A stretch of 64,000 nt of DNA from JBNNGK01 sp050268245 (GCF_050268245.1 NZ_JBNNGK010000006.1:156350-220349), one strand, 5' to 3'; shown: positions 1 through 10,188, numbered from the stretch's first letter. A program made the numbers and translations. Notes: generated by a model from the letters alone, not told the origin.

Positions 1-60
1 CAGCGTCGACTTACCGTGGTCAATATGGGCAATAATGGAGAAATTTCGTATATGCTTCAT
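1..60 (-). CDS. lepA: LepA/EF-4 elongation factor, N-terminal fragment
   Basis: The first 20 codons of a leftward gene that runs off the left edge. They read MKHIRNFSIIAHIDHGKS, the start of translational GTPase LepA (EF-4), including its P-loop (AHIDHGKS). LepA is a ribosome-associated GTPase that helps translation and ribosome biogenesis. The start ATG is at 58-60. In E. coli lepA directly follows rseC; here the same order is kept on this strand, but an unrelated rightward gene lies between them. Identification is firm despite the short length because this N-terminus is nearly invariant. Confidence 0.93.
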   Translation of the reverse strand, partial: MKHIRNFSIIAHIDHGKSTL

Positions 61-583
61 TATAAAAGTTTTTCTGCCTTGGTATTTCTGAATTACTCGC
101 CTATAGAAACCCGTATGGACCTAAAGCGACAGTGAATGGGTTCGGCCGTCTTTCGCCTGAATCGCTGCATTCTACATGCCACAACACTGAAAACCTAGCG
201 ATCGGTGCAGTGAAGGCACGCTATTATGCTCAGTTTATTGTTACATCCCCCGCCAAGTTGTGAAAGTAGATGTTAACAGTATGTGCGAACGGAAAAGACA
301 AAGAGCAAACTAGCGCAGCGCATAATGCGTATCAAGCGTTCTGCTTGAATTTTATCCTGCGCATACCTAACCGATGATGACGCAATAACCCACCGCCTAA
401 ATAAAGAAAAATAATAACTTGATCAATGAATTACATTTCAAAGCTTCATTTCAGCTTTAGGAAAATCCCCATATACGCATTGGACTGGCAAATATAAAAA
501 GGAAACAGGGCTCGGCAAAAGCATAACGATTAGGGCTTAGCTGAGTTCGCCAGTCTATCTCTGCACATTGATTGGAGGGGGTC
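61..583. other. intergenic region between lepA and the membrane-protein gene
   Basis: About 520 bases between divergent genes. It must hold promoters for leftward lepA and the rightward gene at 584. I see no convincing RNA gene, repeat or operator. The right half is AT-rich. An open frame on the minus strand (457-807) is a shadow of the rightward gene. Confidence 0.5.
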
Positions 584-1414
584 ATGATCGATAAAGGACA
601 ACTGTTGAGTCGGCACGATTTCTCTAAAATCAATTGGGGCATTTTGGCCGTTGCGGCAGCGTTGTTATCCATTGGCGGCACATTGTTATTATTGTCGCTG
701 CTCAGTGGCATGGAAGAAAGCCGCGTGTTGGCATTGCTACAAATCGGTGCTGCAACAATTTCCCTCGGCGGTATTATGTTGGTTACGCGCCACTTTTTAC
801 GCCCCACATTGACTTATCGCCTATACGAGCACGGCGTCCGGGTCAGTCATAATCGCAATCATAAAGAACGGTTTATCGCGTTTGAAAAAATTGCTGATAT
901 TTATCGCTTTCGCTACTTGCCCATACTGGGGAGCTTCGGCGGGATCGTGGCGTTTCGTTCTGAAGCCGATCAACGCTGGTTTACGGTCTTCAGCAATATC
1001 GCGCAGGCCAAAATGCTACGTGACACCCTGCTCAACCAGCACATTCGGTTACGCGGGGCACAGGCGTTAAACGCGATGTATCAGGGGAATGCCGTCGATT
1101 TCCGCTATCTCAACGGCAAAATGCAGTGGGTAAGTTTGCTATTACGTGGCAATTTACATCAGGCGCGAAGCCAAACGCTGCGCCTCAGCGCCAAAAGCCT
1201 GTGTACGCCGCAGCGGGAAATCGCTATTGCGCAAATTCATTCGTTGGAAAATGACTCGCAGAAGGGAAGAATTCTCTTGCTGGACAATCAGGGGCAGGTG
1301 CTCGCCACGCTGTGTTATTTTTCGTTACTAAGTGCAGATTTGTTCATTGCACTATTGGAACATATGATCGCCAGCCGCATTCCCGCTTACCATAACCCAG
1401 CGATGACGAAGTAA
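584..1414 (+). CDS. Uncharacterised inner-membrane protein, two N-terminal TM helices
   Basis: A 276-residue protein I do not recognise. Two hydrophobic helices lie at about residues 18-40 and 50-70, followed by a soluble domain of about 200 residues with RLYEHGVRVSHN near its start, suggestive of the strand-rich PH-like or DUF-type domains that follow TM pairs in bacterial membrane proteins; this is a guess. A longer frame opens at a TTG at 572, but GGAGG at 574-578 is spaced for the ATG at 584, so I use that start. It sits convergent to rseC, with six bases between the two stops, and on the strand opposite to rseC and lepA, so it interrupts the usual rseC-lepA adjacency. Confidence 0.7.
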   Translation: MIDKGQLLSRHDFSKINWGILAVAAALLSIGGTLLLLSLLSGMEESRVLALLQIGAATISLGGIMLVTRHFLRPTLTYRLYEHGVRVSHNRNHKERFIAFEKIADIYRFRYLPILGSFGGIVAFRSEADQRWFTVFSNIAQAKMLRDTLLNQHIRLRGAQALNAMYQGNAVDFRYLNGKMQWVSLLLRGNLHQARSQTLRLSAKSLCTPQREIAIAQIHSLENDSQKGRILLLDNQGQVLATLCYFSLLSADLFIALLEHMIASRIPAYHNPAMTK

Positions 1415-1419
1415 TCATT

Positions 1420-1896
1420 TTAATGAGGGGGAGAATTGTCAGGCCGTATATGTAACGCCGTCGGCGGTAAACCGATTTGCAACACAACCGGCTGATAGGC
1501 ATCCTGTTCGTCAATACGTTGCGCCAGCTTACGTGCCAGCAAAAATGCCCCCACGCCGCCGATGAGCGCGCCCAAAGCCGCAGCCGCATCGGTACCTTGC
1601 CACAGTTGCAGTAACGACCCTCCGAGGATCATGCCCAGTAACGGCGTGAGATAGACCAACATGGCAGAGCGCAATAAACTGCCTTCGGCGATACCTACTT
1701 CAACCCGCTGACCCGGTTCAAGCGGTTGTTGAATGTGCACCTGCAATTGATGTTCTGTTTCTGGCACCAGCTCATTGAGTGCGCGCGCTCCGCAGCCGGT
1801 GCGAGCACTGCAACTGCTGCAACCCGCTTTAGGTTCACAGCGCAGCAATGCTACGCCCTGCTGCCACGAAATAACCGTGGCCCATTCTTTCATCAT
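1420..1896 (-). CDS. rseC: SoxR-reducing system protein RseC
   Basis: RseC is a small inner-membrane protein of the rpoE-rseABC operon. It works with the Rsx/Rnf complex to re-reduce the SoxR iron-sulphur cluster and has a minor effect on sigma-E. The 158-residue product has four N-terminal cysteines at 20, 26, 29 and 35 (C-x5-C-x2-C-x5-C), a likely metal or cluster-binding motif, then TM helices at about 74-95 and 105-122. Its ATG overlaps the rseB stop by four bases (ATGA), which implies translational coupling. Last gene of the sigma-E operon here. Confidence 0.95.
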   Translation of the reverse strand: MMKEWATVISWQQGVALLRCEPKAGCSSCSARTGCGARALNELVPETEHQLQVHIQQPLEPGQRVEVGIAEGSLLRSAMLVYLTPLLGMILGGSLLQLWQGTDAAAALGALIGGVGAFLLARKLAQRIDEQDAYQPVVLQIGLPPTALHIRPDNSPPH

Positions 1897-2849
1897 TGCG
1901 CTGCTACCTTGAATGAAATGCTATTGGCAATACGCTTGGCGGTCGACGGTGGTAACTCGCCCACGATGGTGATTTCGTTGCCGTTACGCACCTCAGTTTG
2001 AATAGTACGCCGCCCTTGACGATAAAACTGCTGACTGACACCGTTGCCCGATGGGCTAACGTTCACCGAGAAGCTGAACAAACCATCACTGTATAACCGC
2101 GACTCCACAGGCACAGATACATTCGGTAACTTACGACGGTTACGTGCGACCTCGGTCACCCCCGCCGGTAACCAGCCAGGTTGCCAGTTCAGAGTGATCT
2201 TTTCCGCCGCCGGAAGCGAGAGCAGTGGTGGCAGATTCACCTTCAACAATCCTCGCATCACATTCTGCACGTCAGGGCTGACCGTGAAAGAAATGACGCG
2301 ATACTGTTCTAGCGTTTCACCATCACGATCGAGTAAATCAACCCGCAACGGCAGCTTGGTTGTTTCATCCATCCAGACAATATAGCTGTAACGCGAACCA
2401 TCACGCGCCACCACACGAATCACTTCGCAGGGGCGATCGGAAATGCGCGTACGGCCAACGGAAATAAAGTCGTAGTATTGATTAAGACGATCAAAATCAG
2501 CATAAACAATGGCTGGTAATGCGTCGACGATATGATCGCCGGACAGCGTAAACGGCTCCAGACCCGGTTCAAAATAGCTAATACCGTCACCGCGTTGCAA
2601 TACTTCACGGCGGGGGCCATCCATATGCAACAGTTGCCCAAGCGATTGCTGGTCGATTACGGCATGACGATAGCGTAACGACTCAATCCCCTGCTTACTG
2701 ATGCTGATATAGGCGAGTTCATAGTTAAGCGAACGGCTGGCACTGCTCATCTGTTGTAACATCGCCCCGGACGCAGTCTGCGCCGGGGCGATGTTTGAAT
2801 AGAGCAGGCTACCCGTTAATAAACAAACGGAGAACCAAAGTTGCTTCAT
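1893..2849 (-). CDS. rseB: Sigma-E regulator RseB, periplasmic
   Basis: RseB binds the periplasmic part of RseA, shields it from DegS and RseP cleavage, and is displaced by lipopolysaccharide or envelope-stress signals. The 318-residue protein has a signal peptide (about residues 1-23, ending near NIAPAQT), followed by the two-domain LolA/MucB-like fold. Length matches the E. coli protein. Its start abuts the rseA stop and its end overlaps rseC, so the three genes are tightly coupled behind rpoE. Confidence 0.95.
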   Translation of the reverse strand: MKQLWFSVCLLTGSLLYSNIAPAQTASGAMLQQMSSASRSLNYELAYISISKQGIESLRYRHAVIDQQSLGQLLHMDGPRREVLQRGDGISYFEPGLEPFTLSGDHIVDALPAIVYADFDRLNQYYDFISVGRTRISDRPCEVIRVVARDGSRYSYIVWMDETTKLPLRVDLLDRDGETLEQYRVISFTVSPDVQNVMRGLLKVNLPPLLSLPAAEKITLNWQPGWLPAGVTEVARNRRKLPNVSVPVESRLYSDGLFSFSVNVSPSGNGVSQQFYRQGRRTIQTEVRNGNEITIVGELPPSTAKRIANSISFKVAAQ

Positions 2850-3505
2850 TACTGCTGCTGCATTCCTAAAGACTGAGTGCCCGGAACCTGAACGGCCGCT
2901 TGCTGCGGATTACCTTGTTCAAGTTGCAACTGATCTGAGTGCAAACGGCGTTGCAGTTCATAGTCTTGCAACATCGCGTTGATCCGCTTGCGCTGCTCTT
3001 GTACCTGCTGCTGTTGACCGTTACCGGCCGAGAAACTGTCCGCGGGTACGCCAAGGCTGACGGGTGAAGGTTGCCCCATGATTGGCAACGTATTGAATAC
3101 TGGCGTTTCAGTCGCGCCCTGCTCGGTAGCCGCTGGCTGATTGTAATGCTGTACACCGACGATCACTGCTAGCGATACACACGCAGCAACCCCCACTTGA
3201 GTCAGTTGTGTCGCCCAAGGGCGAACTTTATGCCAGAACGGCATTTTCTGCCAAGTATGTGGTTGCGGCTGAGATTCGCGGACTGACGAAGGAACCAGCC
3301 GTGCAGGTTCTTTCTCCAACGCAGCAGCAACACGATCGGCGATATCGAGATGAATTACTTGTCCGACATCACCACGTAACGTATCACGTATCAGGTGATA
3401 GCTCTGCCAGCTTTGTTGAAGCGCTTGGTCTTTGGACAACGAGCCTAACAGCTCATTGTCGAGCGTTTCTCCATCCATCAGAGCGGAAAGCTTTTCTTTC
3501 TGCAT
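2849..3505 (-). CDS. rseA: Anti-sigma-E factor RseA
   Basis: RseA holds sigma-E inactive at the inner membrane and is cleaved by DegS and RseP under envelope stress. The 218-residue product starts MQKEKLSALMDGE, has an anti-sigma domain at about 1-90, one TM helix at about 102-119 and a periplasmic tail rich in Q (runs near residues 164-170 and the C-terminus) that is the RseB and DegS target. It is 30 bases downstream of rpoE and shares one base with rseB. Confidence 0.95.
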   Translation of the reverse strand: MQKEKLSALMDGETLDNELLGSLSKDQALQQSWQSYHLIRDTLRGDVGQVIHLDIADRVAAALEKEPARLVPSSVRESQPQPHTWQKMPFWHKVRPWATQLTQVGVAACVSLAVIVGVQHYNQPAATEQGATETPVFNTLPIMGQPSPVSLGVPADSFSAGNGQQQQVQEQRKRINAMLQDYELQRRLHSDQLQLEQGNPQQAAVQVPGTQSLGMQQQ

Positions 3506-3535
3506 GCCTAGTTACCCTTCCTGTGTCCGCCATCG

Positions 3536-4111
3536 TTAACGTTGGATCAGCGGTTGAACTTTATTATCGATAGCCTCCCTGGCACGGAAAATACGCGAAC
3601 GTACGGTTCCGACCGGGCAATCCATGATGGTTGCTATCTCTTCGTAGCTTAGACCATCCAACTCTCTGAGAGTAATCGCCATGCGAAGATCCTCAGGGAG
3701 CGACTCAATAGTACGGAAAACTATCTGTCTCAACTCTTCAGACAACATTAAATTCTCAGGGTTCGAAATTTCTTTCAGAGCGCCTGCGCTTTCGTAATTT
3801 TCAGCATCATTGGCGTCAACATCACTCGCCGGCGGACGCCGCCCCTGAGCTACCAGATAATTCTTTGCTGTATTCACAGCGATTCGATATAACCACGTGT
3901 AAAAGGCACTATCACCACGAAATGATGCTAGTGCGCGATAGGCTTTAATAAACGACTCCTGCACCACATCCGGCACATCGCCCTGCGGCACATAGCGGGA
4001 AACGAGACTCGCAACTTTATGCTGGTAACGCACTACCAGTAAGTTAAACGATTTCTGATCGCCCTTTTGGACCCGCTCAACCAGCACCTGATCCGTTAAC
4101 TGCTCGCTCAT
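3536..4111 (-). CDS. rpoE: RNA polymerase sigma-E factor (RpoE)
   Basis: Extracytoplasmic-function sigma factor that directs the envelope-stress response. I place the start at MSEQLTDQVL (ATG at 4109-4111), giving 191 residues, the same as E. coli; the frame is open further upstream but that extension lies in the promoter and leader. Region 2 occupies about residues 1-95 (YRIAVNTAKNYL is in region 2.4) and region 4 about 125-187 (SYEEIATIMDCPVGTVRSR, the helix-turn-helix). It heads rpoE-rseA-rseB-rseC and is divergent from nadB. Confidence 0.96.
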   Translation of the reverse strand: MSEQLTDQVLVERVQKGDQKSFNLLVVRYQHKVASLVSRYVPQGDVPDVVQESFIKAYRALASFRGDSAFYTWLYRIAVNTAKNYLVAQGRRPPASDVDANDAENYESAGALKEISNPENLMLSEELRQIVFRTIESLPEDLRMAITLRELDGLSYEEIATIMDCPVGTVRSRIFRAREAIDNKVQPLIQR

Positions 4112-4194
4112 CCGAGGTAAATTCTCCCCAAAGCTGCCTCCACGCGTGAAATTGTACTGCCAGCCATACATTGTTTTCCTGAGCAAGCACTCGC

Positions 4195-4222
4195 TTGGAG
4201 CTCATATGAAACCCAAAGTTCC
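4195..4222 (-). promoter_or_regulatory. Sigma-E promoter of rpoE
   Basis: On the minus strand GGAACTT (4222-4216), a 16-base spacer and TCCAA (4199-4195) fit the sigma-E consensus (GGAACTT, N16, TCnAA). It lies about 85 bases before the rpoE ATG, as expected for the autoregulated rpoE promoter known in E. coli. Confidence 0.75.
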
Positions 4223-4325
4223 ATATCGCCATTGTTTTTTCTGTTGATATCATCCGATCCGTGGCTTTTGCCCGGATAAGTAGGCTAACATTATTTTCAC
4301 CCTTCTTCTGCAAACATCATACGTT

Positions 4326-5927
4326 ATGCAATCATCATATGAACATGTTAGCGATGTACTGATAGTTGGCAGCGGCGCTGCTGGCCTCTCATTAGCCCTG
4401 CGCTTAGCACCACACTGTAAAGTTACCGTGCTGAGCAAAGGCCCACTTAACGAAGGCGCAACCTTTTATGCCCAAGGCGGGATCGCCGCGGTATTTGATG
4501 AAACGGACAGTATCGCCTCGCACGTCGATGACACGCTCATTGCCGGTGCCGGATTGTGTGATAAAGACGCGGTGGAGTTTATCGCCAGCAACGCTCGCCA
4601 CTGCGTGCAATGGTTGATCAACCAAGGCGTGCTGTTCGACACCGAAACCAATGCGCAAGGCGAAGAACGGTATCACCTGACCCGCGAAGGCGGCCACAGC
4701 CACCGTCGTATATTACATGCAGCCGACGCTACCGGTAAGGAAGTAGAGACTACCCTGGTTGCGAAAGCAAGCGCCCACCCGAATATTTGCGTGATGGAGC
4801 GCCGTAACGCGGTTGACCTCATCACCTCAGATAAAATTGGCTTACCCGGCACGCGGCGCGTGGTTGGGGCCTATGTCTGGAACCGCGAACGTGAGCAGGT
4901 GGAAACCTACCGCGCGAAAATCGTGGTGCTGGCAACCGGTGGTGCCGCCAAAGTTTACCAATACACCACCAATCCAGACATCTCCTCCGGCGATGGTATC
5001 GCTATGGCTTGGCGTGCTGGCTGTCGAGTCGCTAATTTGGAGTTTAATCAGTTTCATCCAACCTGTCTGTTTCATCCGCAAGCACGTAACTTCCTGCTGA
5101 CTGAAGCATTGCGCGGCGAAGGTGCCTACTTGAAACGCCCGGACGGCAGCCGTTTTATGCCCGATTTCGATTCGCGTGGCGAATTGGCACCGCGCGATAT
5201 CGTGGCACGCGCCATCGACCATGAAATGAAACGGCTCGGTGCCGACTGCATGTTCCTGGATATCAGCCATAAACCCGCTGAATTCATCACGGAACATTTC
5301 CCAATGATTCATAAAAAGTTGCTGACGCTCGGTTTCGACCTGACTCAACAACCGATTCCGATTGTGCCCGCCGCACACTATACCTGCGGCGGTGTCATGG
5401 CAGATCAATACGGTCGAACCGACCTGGATGGGCTATACGCTATCGGTGAGGTGAGTTATACCGGTTTGCACGGTGCCAATCGCATGGCATCGAATTCATT
5501 ACTGGAATGTTTGGTGTATGGCTGGTCGGCGGCGGAAGACATTATAAACCGTCTACCGGTTATCCAGTTAGCCAAGTCACTGCCGCATTGGGATGAAAGC
5601 CAAGTTGATGATTCCGACGAGCGCGTGGTGATCCAGCACAACTGGCATGAGTTGCGATTATTCATGTGGGATTACGTCGGCATTGTGCGCACCACCAAAC
5701 GCTTGGAGCGCGCACTGCGCCGTATCAACACCTTGCAGCAAGAAATTGACGAATATTACGCCAACTTCCGCATTTCCAATAATTTGTTAGAACTGCGCAA
5801 TCTGGTGCAAGTGGCTGAACTGATCGTGCGTAGCGCGATGGCGCGCAAAGAAAGTCGCGGTTTGCACTATACGCTTGACTATCCAGAACTGCTGCCCAAC
5901 CCGCAGCCGACGATACTGCAACCCTGA
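4326..5927 (+). CDS. nadB: L-aspartate oxidase NadB
   Basis: Flavoenzyme that oxidises L-aspartate to iminoaspartate, the first step of de novo NAD synthesis; NadA then makes quinolinate. The 533-residue protein has the FAD-binding glycine motif VLIVGSGAAGLS near residue 12, the EGGHSHRRILHA block of the succinate dehydrogenase/fumarate reductase flavoprotein family, and EFNQFHPTCLF. Length matches the family. It is divergent from rpoE, as in E. coli. The ATG at 4326 is the first in frame. I saw no clear NadR operator. Confidence 0.96.
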   Translation: MQSSYEHVSDVLIVGSGAAGLSLALRLAPHCKVTVLSKGPLNEGATFYAQGGIAAVFDETDSIASHVDDTLIAGAGLCDKDAVEFIASNARHCVQWLINQGVLFDTETNAQGEERYHLTREGGHSHRRILHAADATGKEVETTLVAKASAHPNICVMERRNAVDLITSDKIGLPGTRRVVGAYVWNREREQVETYRAKIVVLATGGAAKVYQYTTNPDISSGDGIAMAWRAGCRVANLEFNQFHPTCLFHPQARNFLLTEALRGEGAYLKRPDGSRFMPDFDSRGELAPRDIVARAIDHEMKRLGADCMFLDISHKPAEFITEHFPMIHKKLLTLGFDLTQQPIPIVPAAHYTCGGVMADQYGRTDLDGLYAIGEVSYTGLHGANRMASNSLLECLVYGWSAAEDIINRLPVIQLAKSLPHWDESQVDDSDERVVIQHNWHELRLFMWDYVGIVRTTKRLERALRRINTLQQEIDEYYANFRISNNLLELRNLVQVAELIVRSAMARKESRGLHYTLDYPELLPNPQPTILQP

Positions 5928-5969
5928 CCCCAGCAACATCAAGGGCGCCTTGGCGCCCTGCATTTCGGT

Positions 5970-6749
5970 TTAATAGAACAGGTAGAAGTCCGTAATCAGT
6001 AGACGAAACGCCTTGCTGTAGCTGCCATCCGCCTCTTTGATCGCTAAATCGCTTTCCGCATGCCGTTGTGGCGTACGCGTCAGTGCTAAAAGCATGCGAT
6101 GGCGTGGCGTATCCGCACGATCGCTGACATTCACCCGCTGCGCGACATGCCAACCGCGCCGCAGAGCATTAGCGGCAAATGCCTCCCCAATCTCATGCGG
6201 TAACACCACACACAACATGCCGCTCGCGTTTAACAACTGTTGTGAGCAATCCAGCAGCGTGTCATGCGTCAGCGTTTCTGTCGAACGTGCCGCATCCCGC
6301 GCCCGATTGCTGCAAGCCACCGCGGGTTCAAAATAAGGTGGATTGCTGACAATCAGATCATAACGGGCGACATGTTGGCGGGCGAAAGTTTGAATATCTT
6401 GCGCATGCACAGCGATACGTTTTAGCCACGGCGATGCCTGTACATTGGTTGTCGCCTGCTCGGCGGCGGCGGCATCTAATTCAACGGCATCAATCTGTAC
6501 GTCATCGGTTGAGCGCTGTGCCAACATCAGCGCAATCAATCCACTGCCACTACCGATATCCAGGATGTTACGCGCCGAGTACAACGGCGTCCAAGCGCCT
6601 AGCAGAACGCCATCGGTGCCGACCTTCATCGCGCAACGATCGTGGGCAACAAAAAATTGCTTAAAGGTAAAACCACCGCGGCGTGGTTTAAAATTCGCTT
6701 TCGATTGACTGGGCACATTGATCACCTGGCTGGAAAACGGTCGTAGCAT
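5970..6749 (-). CDS. trmN: tRNA1(Val) (adenine-37 N6) methyltransferase TrmN
   Basis: Methylates A37 N6 of tRNA1(Val); formerly yfiC. The 259-residue protein has the conserved GFTFKQFFVAHDRCAMKVGT block near residue 26, motif I LDIGSGSGLIALM and the amino-methyltransferase motif SNPPYF. The N-terminus is about 13 residues longer than the E. coli protein before that block, and the only in-frame ATG is at 6749, so I keep it. Convergent with nadB and divergent from srmB, as in E. coli. Confidence 0.93.
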   Translation of the reverse strand: MLRPFSSQVINVPSQSKANFKPRRGGFTFKQFFVAHDRCAMKVGTDGVLLGAWTPLYSARNILDIGSGSGLIALMLAQRSTDDVQIDAVELDAAAAEQATTNVQASPWLKRIAVHAQDIQTFARQHVARYDLIVSNPPYFEPAVACSNRARDAARSTETLTHDTLLDCSQQLLNASGMLCVVLPHEIGEAFAANALRRGWHVAQRVNVSDRADTPRHRMLLALTRTPQRHAESDLAIKEADGSYSKAFRLLITDFYLFY

Positions 6750-6847
6750 AAGGCAATCTGACGACGGGTAAAAGCAATGCTTGCCTTAAAAAGGGTGAAC
6801 CCAGCGGCCAACCCGTCTATAATCGGCGCCCCAAGTAGAGGTAGACC

Positions 6848-8170
6848 ATGACAGCAACCAATTTTTCCGAACTCGATCTCGATGAACGCCTAATAACCGC
6901 CCTGCGCGATAAAGGCTACGACCGCCCAACTGCCATTCAAGCCGCAGCCATTCCGCCGGCCATGGATGGGCGTGACGTATTGGGTTCGGCGCCCACCGGT
7001 ACGGGCAAGACCGCCGCATTTTTGCTGCCAGTGTTGCAGCACCTGTTGGATTTCCCACGTAAGAAATCCGGCCCACCACGCGTATTGATTCTGACGCCAA
7101 CGCGTGAGCTGGCGATGCAGGTCGCCGATCAGGCGCGTGAGCTGGCTGCGCATACCTCGTTGGATATCGCCACTATCACCGGCGGTGTCGCGTATATGAA
7201 CCACGCGGAAGTGTTCAGCGAGAATCAGGACGTGGTGGTTGCAACCACGGGACGTCTGCTGCAATACATTAAAGAAGAGAATTTTGACTGCCGAGCGGTG
7301 GAAACCCTGATCCTTGATGAAGCTGACCGCATGCTGGACATGGGTTTTGCTCAGGACATCGAAACCATTTCGGCAGAAACCCGCTGGCGCAACCAAACCT
7401 TGCTGTTCTCTGCCACATTGGAAGGCGAAGCCATCCGTGAGTTTGCTGAACGCATTCTGAAAGAGCCGGTAGAAGTCGAAGCCGATCCATCACGCCGCGA
7501 ACGCAAAAAAATTCTGCAATGGTACTACCGCGCCGATGACGTAAAACATAAAACCGCGCTGCTGGTTCACTTACTGAATCAACCCGATGTGCAAAAATCG
7601 GTGATCTTCGTGCGTAAGCGTGAGCGTGTGCATGAGTTGGCGACCTGGCTGCGCGAGGCCGGTATCAATACTTGCTACCTTGAAGGGGAAATGGTTCAGG
7701 CCAAACGTAACGAAGCGGTAAAACGCATGATGGACGGTAGAGTTAACGTGCTGGTGGCTACCGACGTCGCAGCACGCGGTTTAGATATCCTGGATATCAC
7801 TCACGTATTTAACTTTGATATGCCACGCACTGCCGACACCTATCTGCACCGTATCGGGCGTACCGGCCGCGCCGGGCGTAAAGGCACCGCCATTTCACTG
7901 GTTGAAGCACATGACCATTTGCTGTTAGGCAAAGTGGGGCGTTATCTCAATGAACCGCTAAAAGCGCGCGTGATCGATGAGTTACGCCCAAGCACCAAAG
8001 TGCCGAGCGAAAAGAGCAACGGTAAGCCGTCCAAAAAAGTGCTGGCCAAGCGCGCGGAAAATAAAGAAAAGAACAAAGAAAAAGCCAAAGTGAAAGTGCG
8101 CCATCGCGACGCCAAAAACGTCGGTAAGCGCCGTCAGGCAAAAGCCAAGCCAGAAGGCAGCGGTAAATAA
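6848..8170 (+). CDS. srmB: ATP-dependent RNA helicase SrmB
   Basis: DEAD-box helicase that acts early in 50S ribosomal subunit assembly. The 440-residue protein shows the motifs in order: Q motif (RPTAIQAAAIPPAM), Walker A SAPTGTGKT, PTRELA, LDEADRMLDMGF, FSAT, and the C-terminal HRIGRTGRAGR. From about residue 375 the tail is lysine/arginine-rich and of low complexity, as in SrmB orthologues, and probably binds RNA. Strong match to E. coli in length and position next to trmN. Confidence 0.95.
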   Translation: MTATNFSELDLDERLITALRDKGYDRPTAIQAAAIPPAMDGRDVLGSAPTGTGKTAAFLLPVLQHLLDFPRKKSGPPRVLILTPTRELAMQVADQARELAAHTSLDIATITGGVAYMNHAEVFSENQDVVVATTGRLLQYIKEENFDCRAVETLILDEADRMLDMGFAQDIETISAETRWRNQTLLFSATLEGEAIREFAERILKEPVEVEADPSRRERKKILQWYYRADDVKHKTALLVHLLNQPDVQKSVIFVRKRERVHELATWLREAGINTCYLEGEMVQAKRNEAVKRMMDGRVNVLVATDVAARGLDILDITHVFNFDMPRTADTYLHRIGRTGRAGRKGTAISLVEAHDHLLLGKVGRYLNEPLKARVIDELRPSTKVPSEKSNGKPSKKVLAKRAENKEKNKEKAKVKVRHRDAKNVGKRRQAKAKPEGSGK

Positions 8171-8189
8171 GCCGGGTCGCGTTGAGGTA

Positions 8190-8242
8190 GGTGGCAACGT
8201 TGTCTGATGATCCGAGATACCCAAGTCTAGCATAGCGAGGGG
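8190..8242. repeat. Dispersed intergenic repeat, copy A
   Basis: About 53 bases downstream of srmB whose reverse complement matches 42185-42237 closely. Shared blocks on that strand are CCCCTCGCTA, GCTAG, GGGTATCTCGG, CATCAG and a terminal CACC. Both copies lie just after a gene end and before a hairpin terminator. I know no name for it. Confidence 0.6.
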
Positions 8243-8314
8243 TACCCCGCTGTCTTACGACTCGCCGCCTTCTTCGCCACGGCCTTGCTAATAACTGGCT
8301 TTCTCAATAGCTGT

Positions 8315-8340
8315 AACCGCCTGAAAAGGCGGTTTTTTTA
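8315..8340 (+). terminator. Rho-independent terminator after srmB
   Basis: AACCGCCT at 8315-8322 pairs with AGGCGGTT at 8327-8334, followed by a T run to 8339. It lies 145 bases past the srmB stop and also just after the leftward ankyrin gene, but the T run faces right. Confidence 0.8.
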
Positions 8341-8344
8341 TTTC

Positions 8345-9086
8345 TTATGATGACGCGTACTGCGTCGCCAGACGATGCGCCCGCAACCAGGCTTCCAACC
8401 GTTTGTAGGCCTCACGCATGGCTTCGTTTTGCAGGTGTGACGGCGTCTGCGAAAAATACGCTAGAAACGTCAGCCCCTGTTGATTGCGCGCCTTAGCATC
8501 AGCCCCAGCCTGCAATAGCATGATCGCCAACTGGGGCGCATTGGTTTTTGCGGCAACATGCAGAGGGGTGTCACCTAGCCGATCGGCCAGCGAGCTGTTT
8601 GCTCCCGCTTCCAACAGCACCTTGACCTGTTTTTCCCGCCCCGCCAATACTGCCGCAGCCAGTGGTGTCGCCCCGGTCACGCTATTGCCCACATTGACCG
8701 ATGCGCCAGAAGTTAACAACTGCGACAAATACTCGGCATCCTCTATCTGAGCTGCGGTATGCAACGCACTATTACCGTCCAGACCGGTTTGCGCTGCATC
8801 GGCTCCGGCCTGTAATAATGCGCGTACGCTCGTTGGCTGTTGGGCGAGAATGGCCCATTGCAGCATCGTCACCTGCCGCTCACCACGCTGTCGCACGCTT
8901 TCTGGCGCGGCCAATACGCCTATTTGCTGCGTATCTCCCTGCGCAACGGCATGCGCCAAAGCCTGATTGGATAACCCAACGAACGGCGTGGATTCCTGCT
9001 TCATTTGTTGCTCCTTCGCCATTGCTAACCATACGCCAGCCAATATCAATCCCAACAATGCAAACATTGTTGGCCAGCGCCATTTA

Positions 9087-9094
<8 letters not shown>
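8345..9094 (-). CDS. Ankyrin-repeat membrane-anchored accessory protein of PhlA (PhlB-like)
   Basis: A 249-residue protein from the ATG at 9094. A TM helix sits at about residues 9-26 (MFALLGLILAGVW), then a periplasm-facing region with four or so ankyrin repeats, recognisable as GNSALHTAAQ, GATPLAAAVLAGR and GDTPLHVAAK. The start overlaps the end of the phospholipase gene by eight bases, so translation is probably coupled. In Serratia and Yersinia the phlA/yplA phospholipase gene is followed by a short accessory gene (phlB/yplB, plaS) reported to limit the enzyme's toxicity; this gene fits that place. Function as a cognate inhibitor is an inference. The open frame extends 20 codons upstream, but that part lies inside the phospholipase gene. 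Confidence 0.75.
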
Positions 9095-10088
<994 letters not shown>

Positions 10089-10146
10089 GCCGACTCCTTG
10101 TTCGAAAAAGGGTTCATAGCCGCATTCCATATGAATGCTGATTTAG

Positions 10147-10173
10147 CTATCGGCAGGTCGATATCATTCTGTA
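10147..10173 (-). promoter_or_regulatory. Candidate sigma-28 (FliA) promoter of phlA
   Basis: On the minus strand TACA (10173-10170), a 15-base spacer and GCCGATAG (10154-10147) match the flagellar class 3 consensus TAAA-N15-GCCGATAA with one mismatch in each box. It lies about 60 bases before the phlA start. Serratia and Yersinia phospholipases of this type are known to be under flagellar control, which agrees. Confidence 0.65.
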
Positions 10174-10188
10174 ATGAGAACGATTATC
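10170..10188. promoter_or_regulatory. Candidate Fur box upstream of phlA
   Basis: The 19 bases read on the minus strand GATAATCGTTCTCATTACA, matching 13 of 19 positions of the Fur consensus GATAATGATAATCATTATC. It overlaps the -35 side of the flagellar promoter, so Fur could repress it. Weak on its own. Confidence 0.35.

Noticed and set aside
4260..4325. NadR operator before nadB
   Set aside because: No TGTTTA/TAAACA dyad could be seen.
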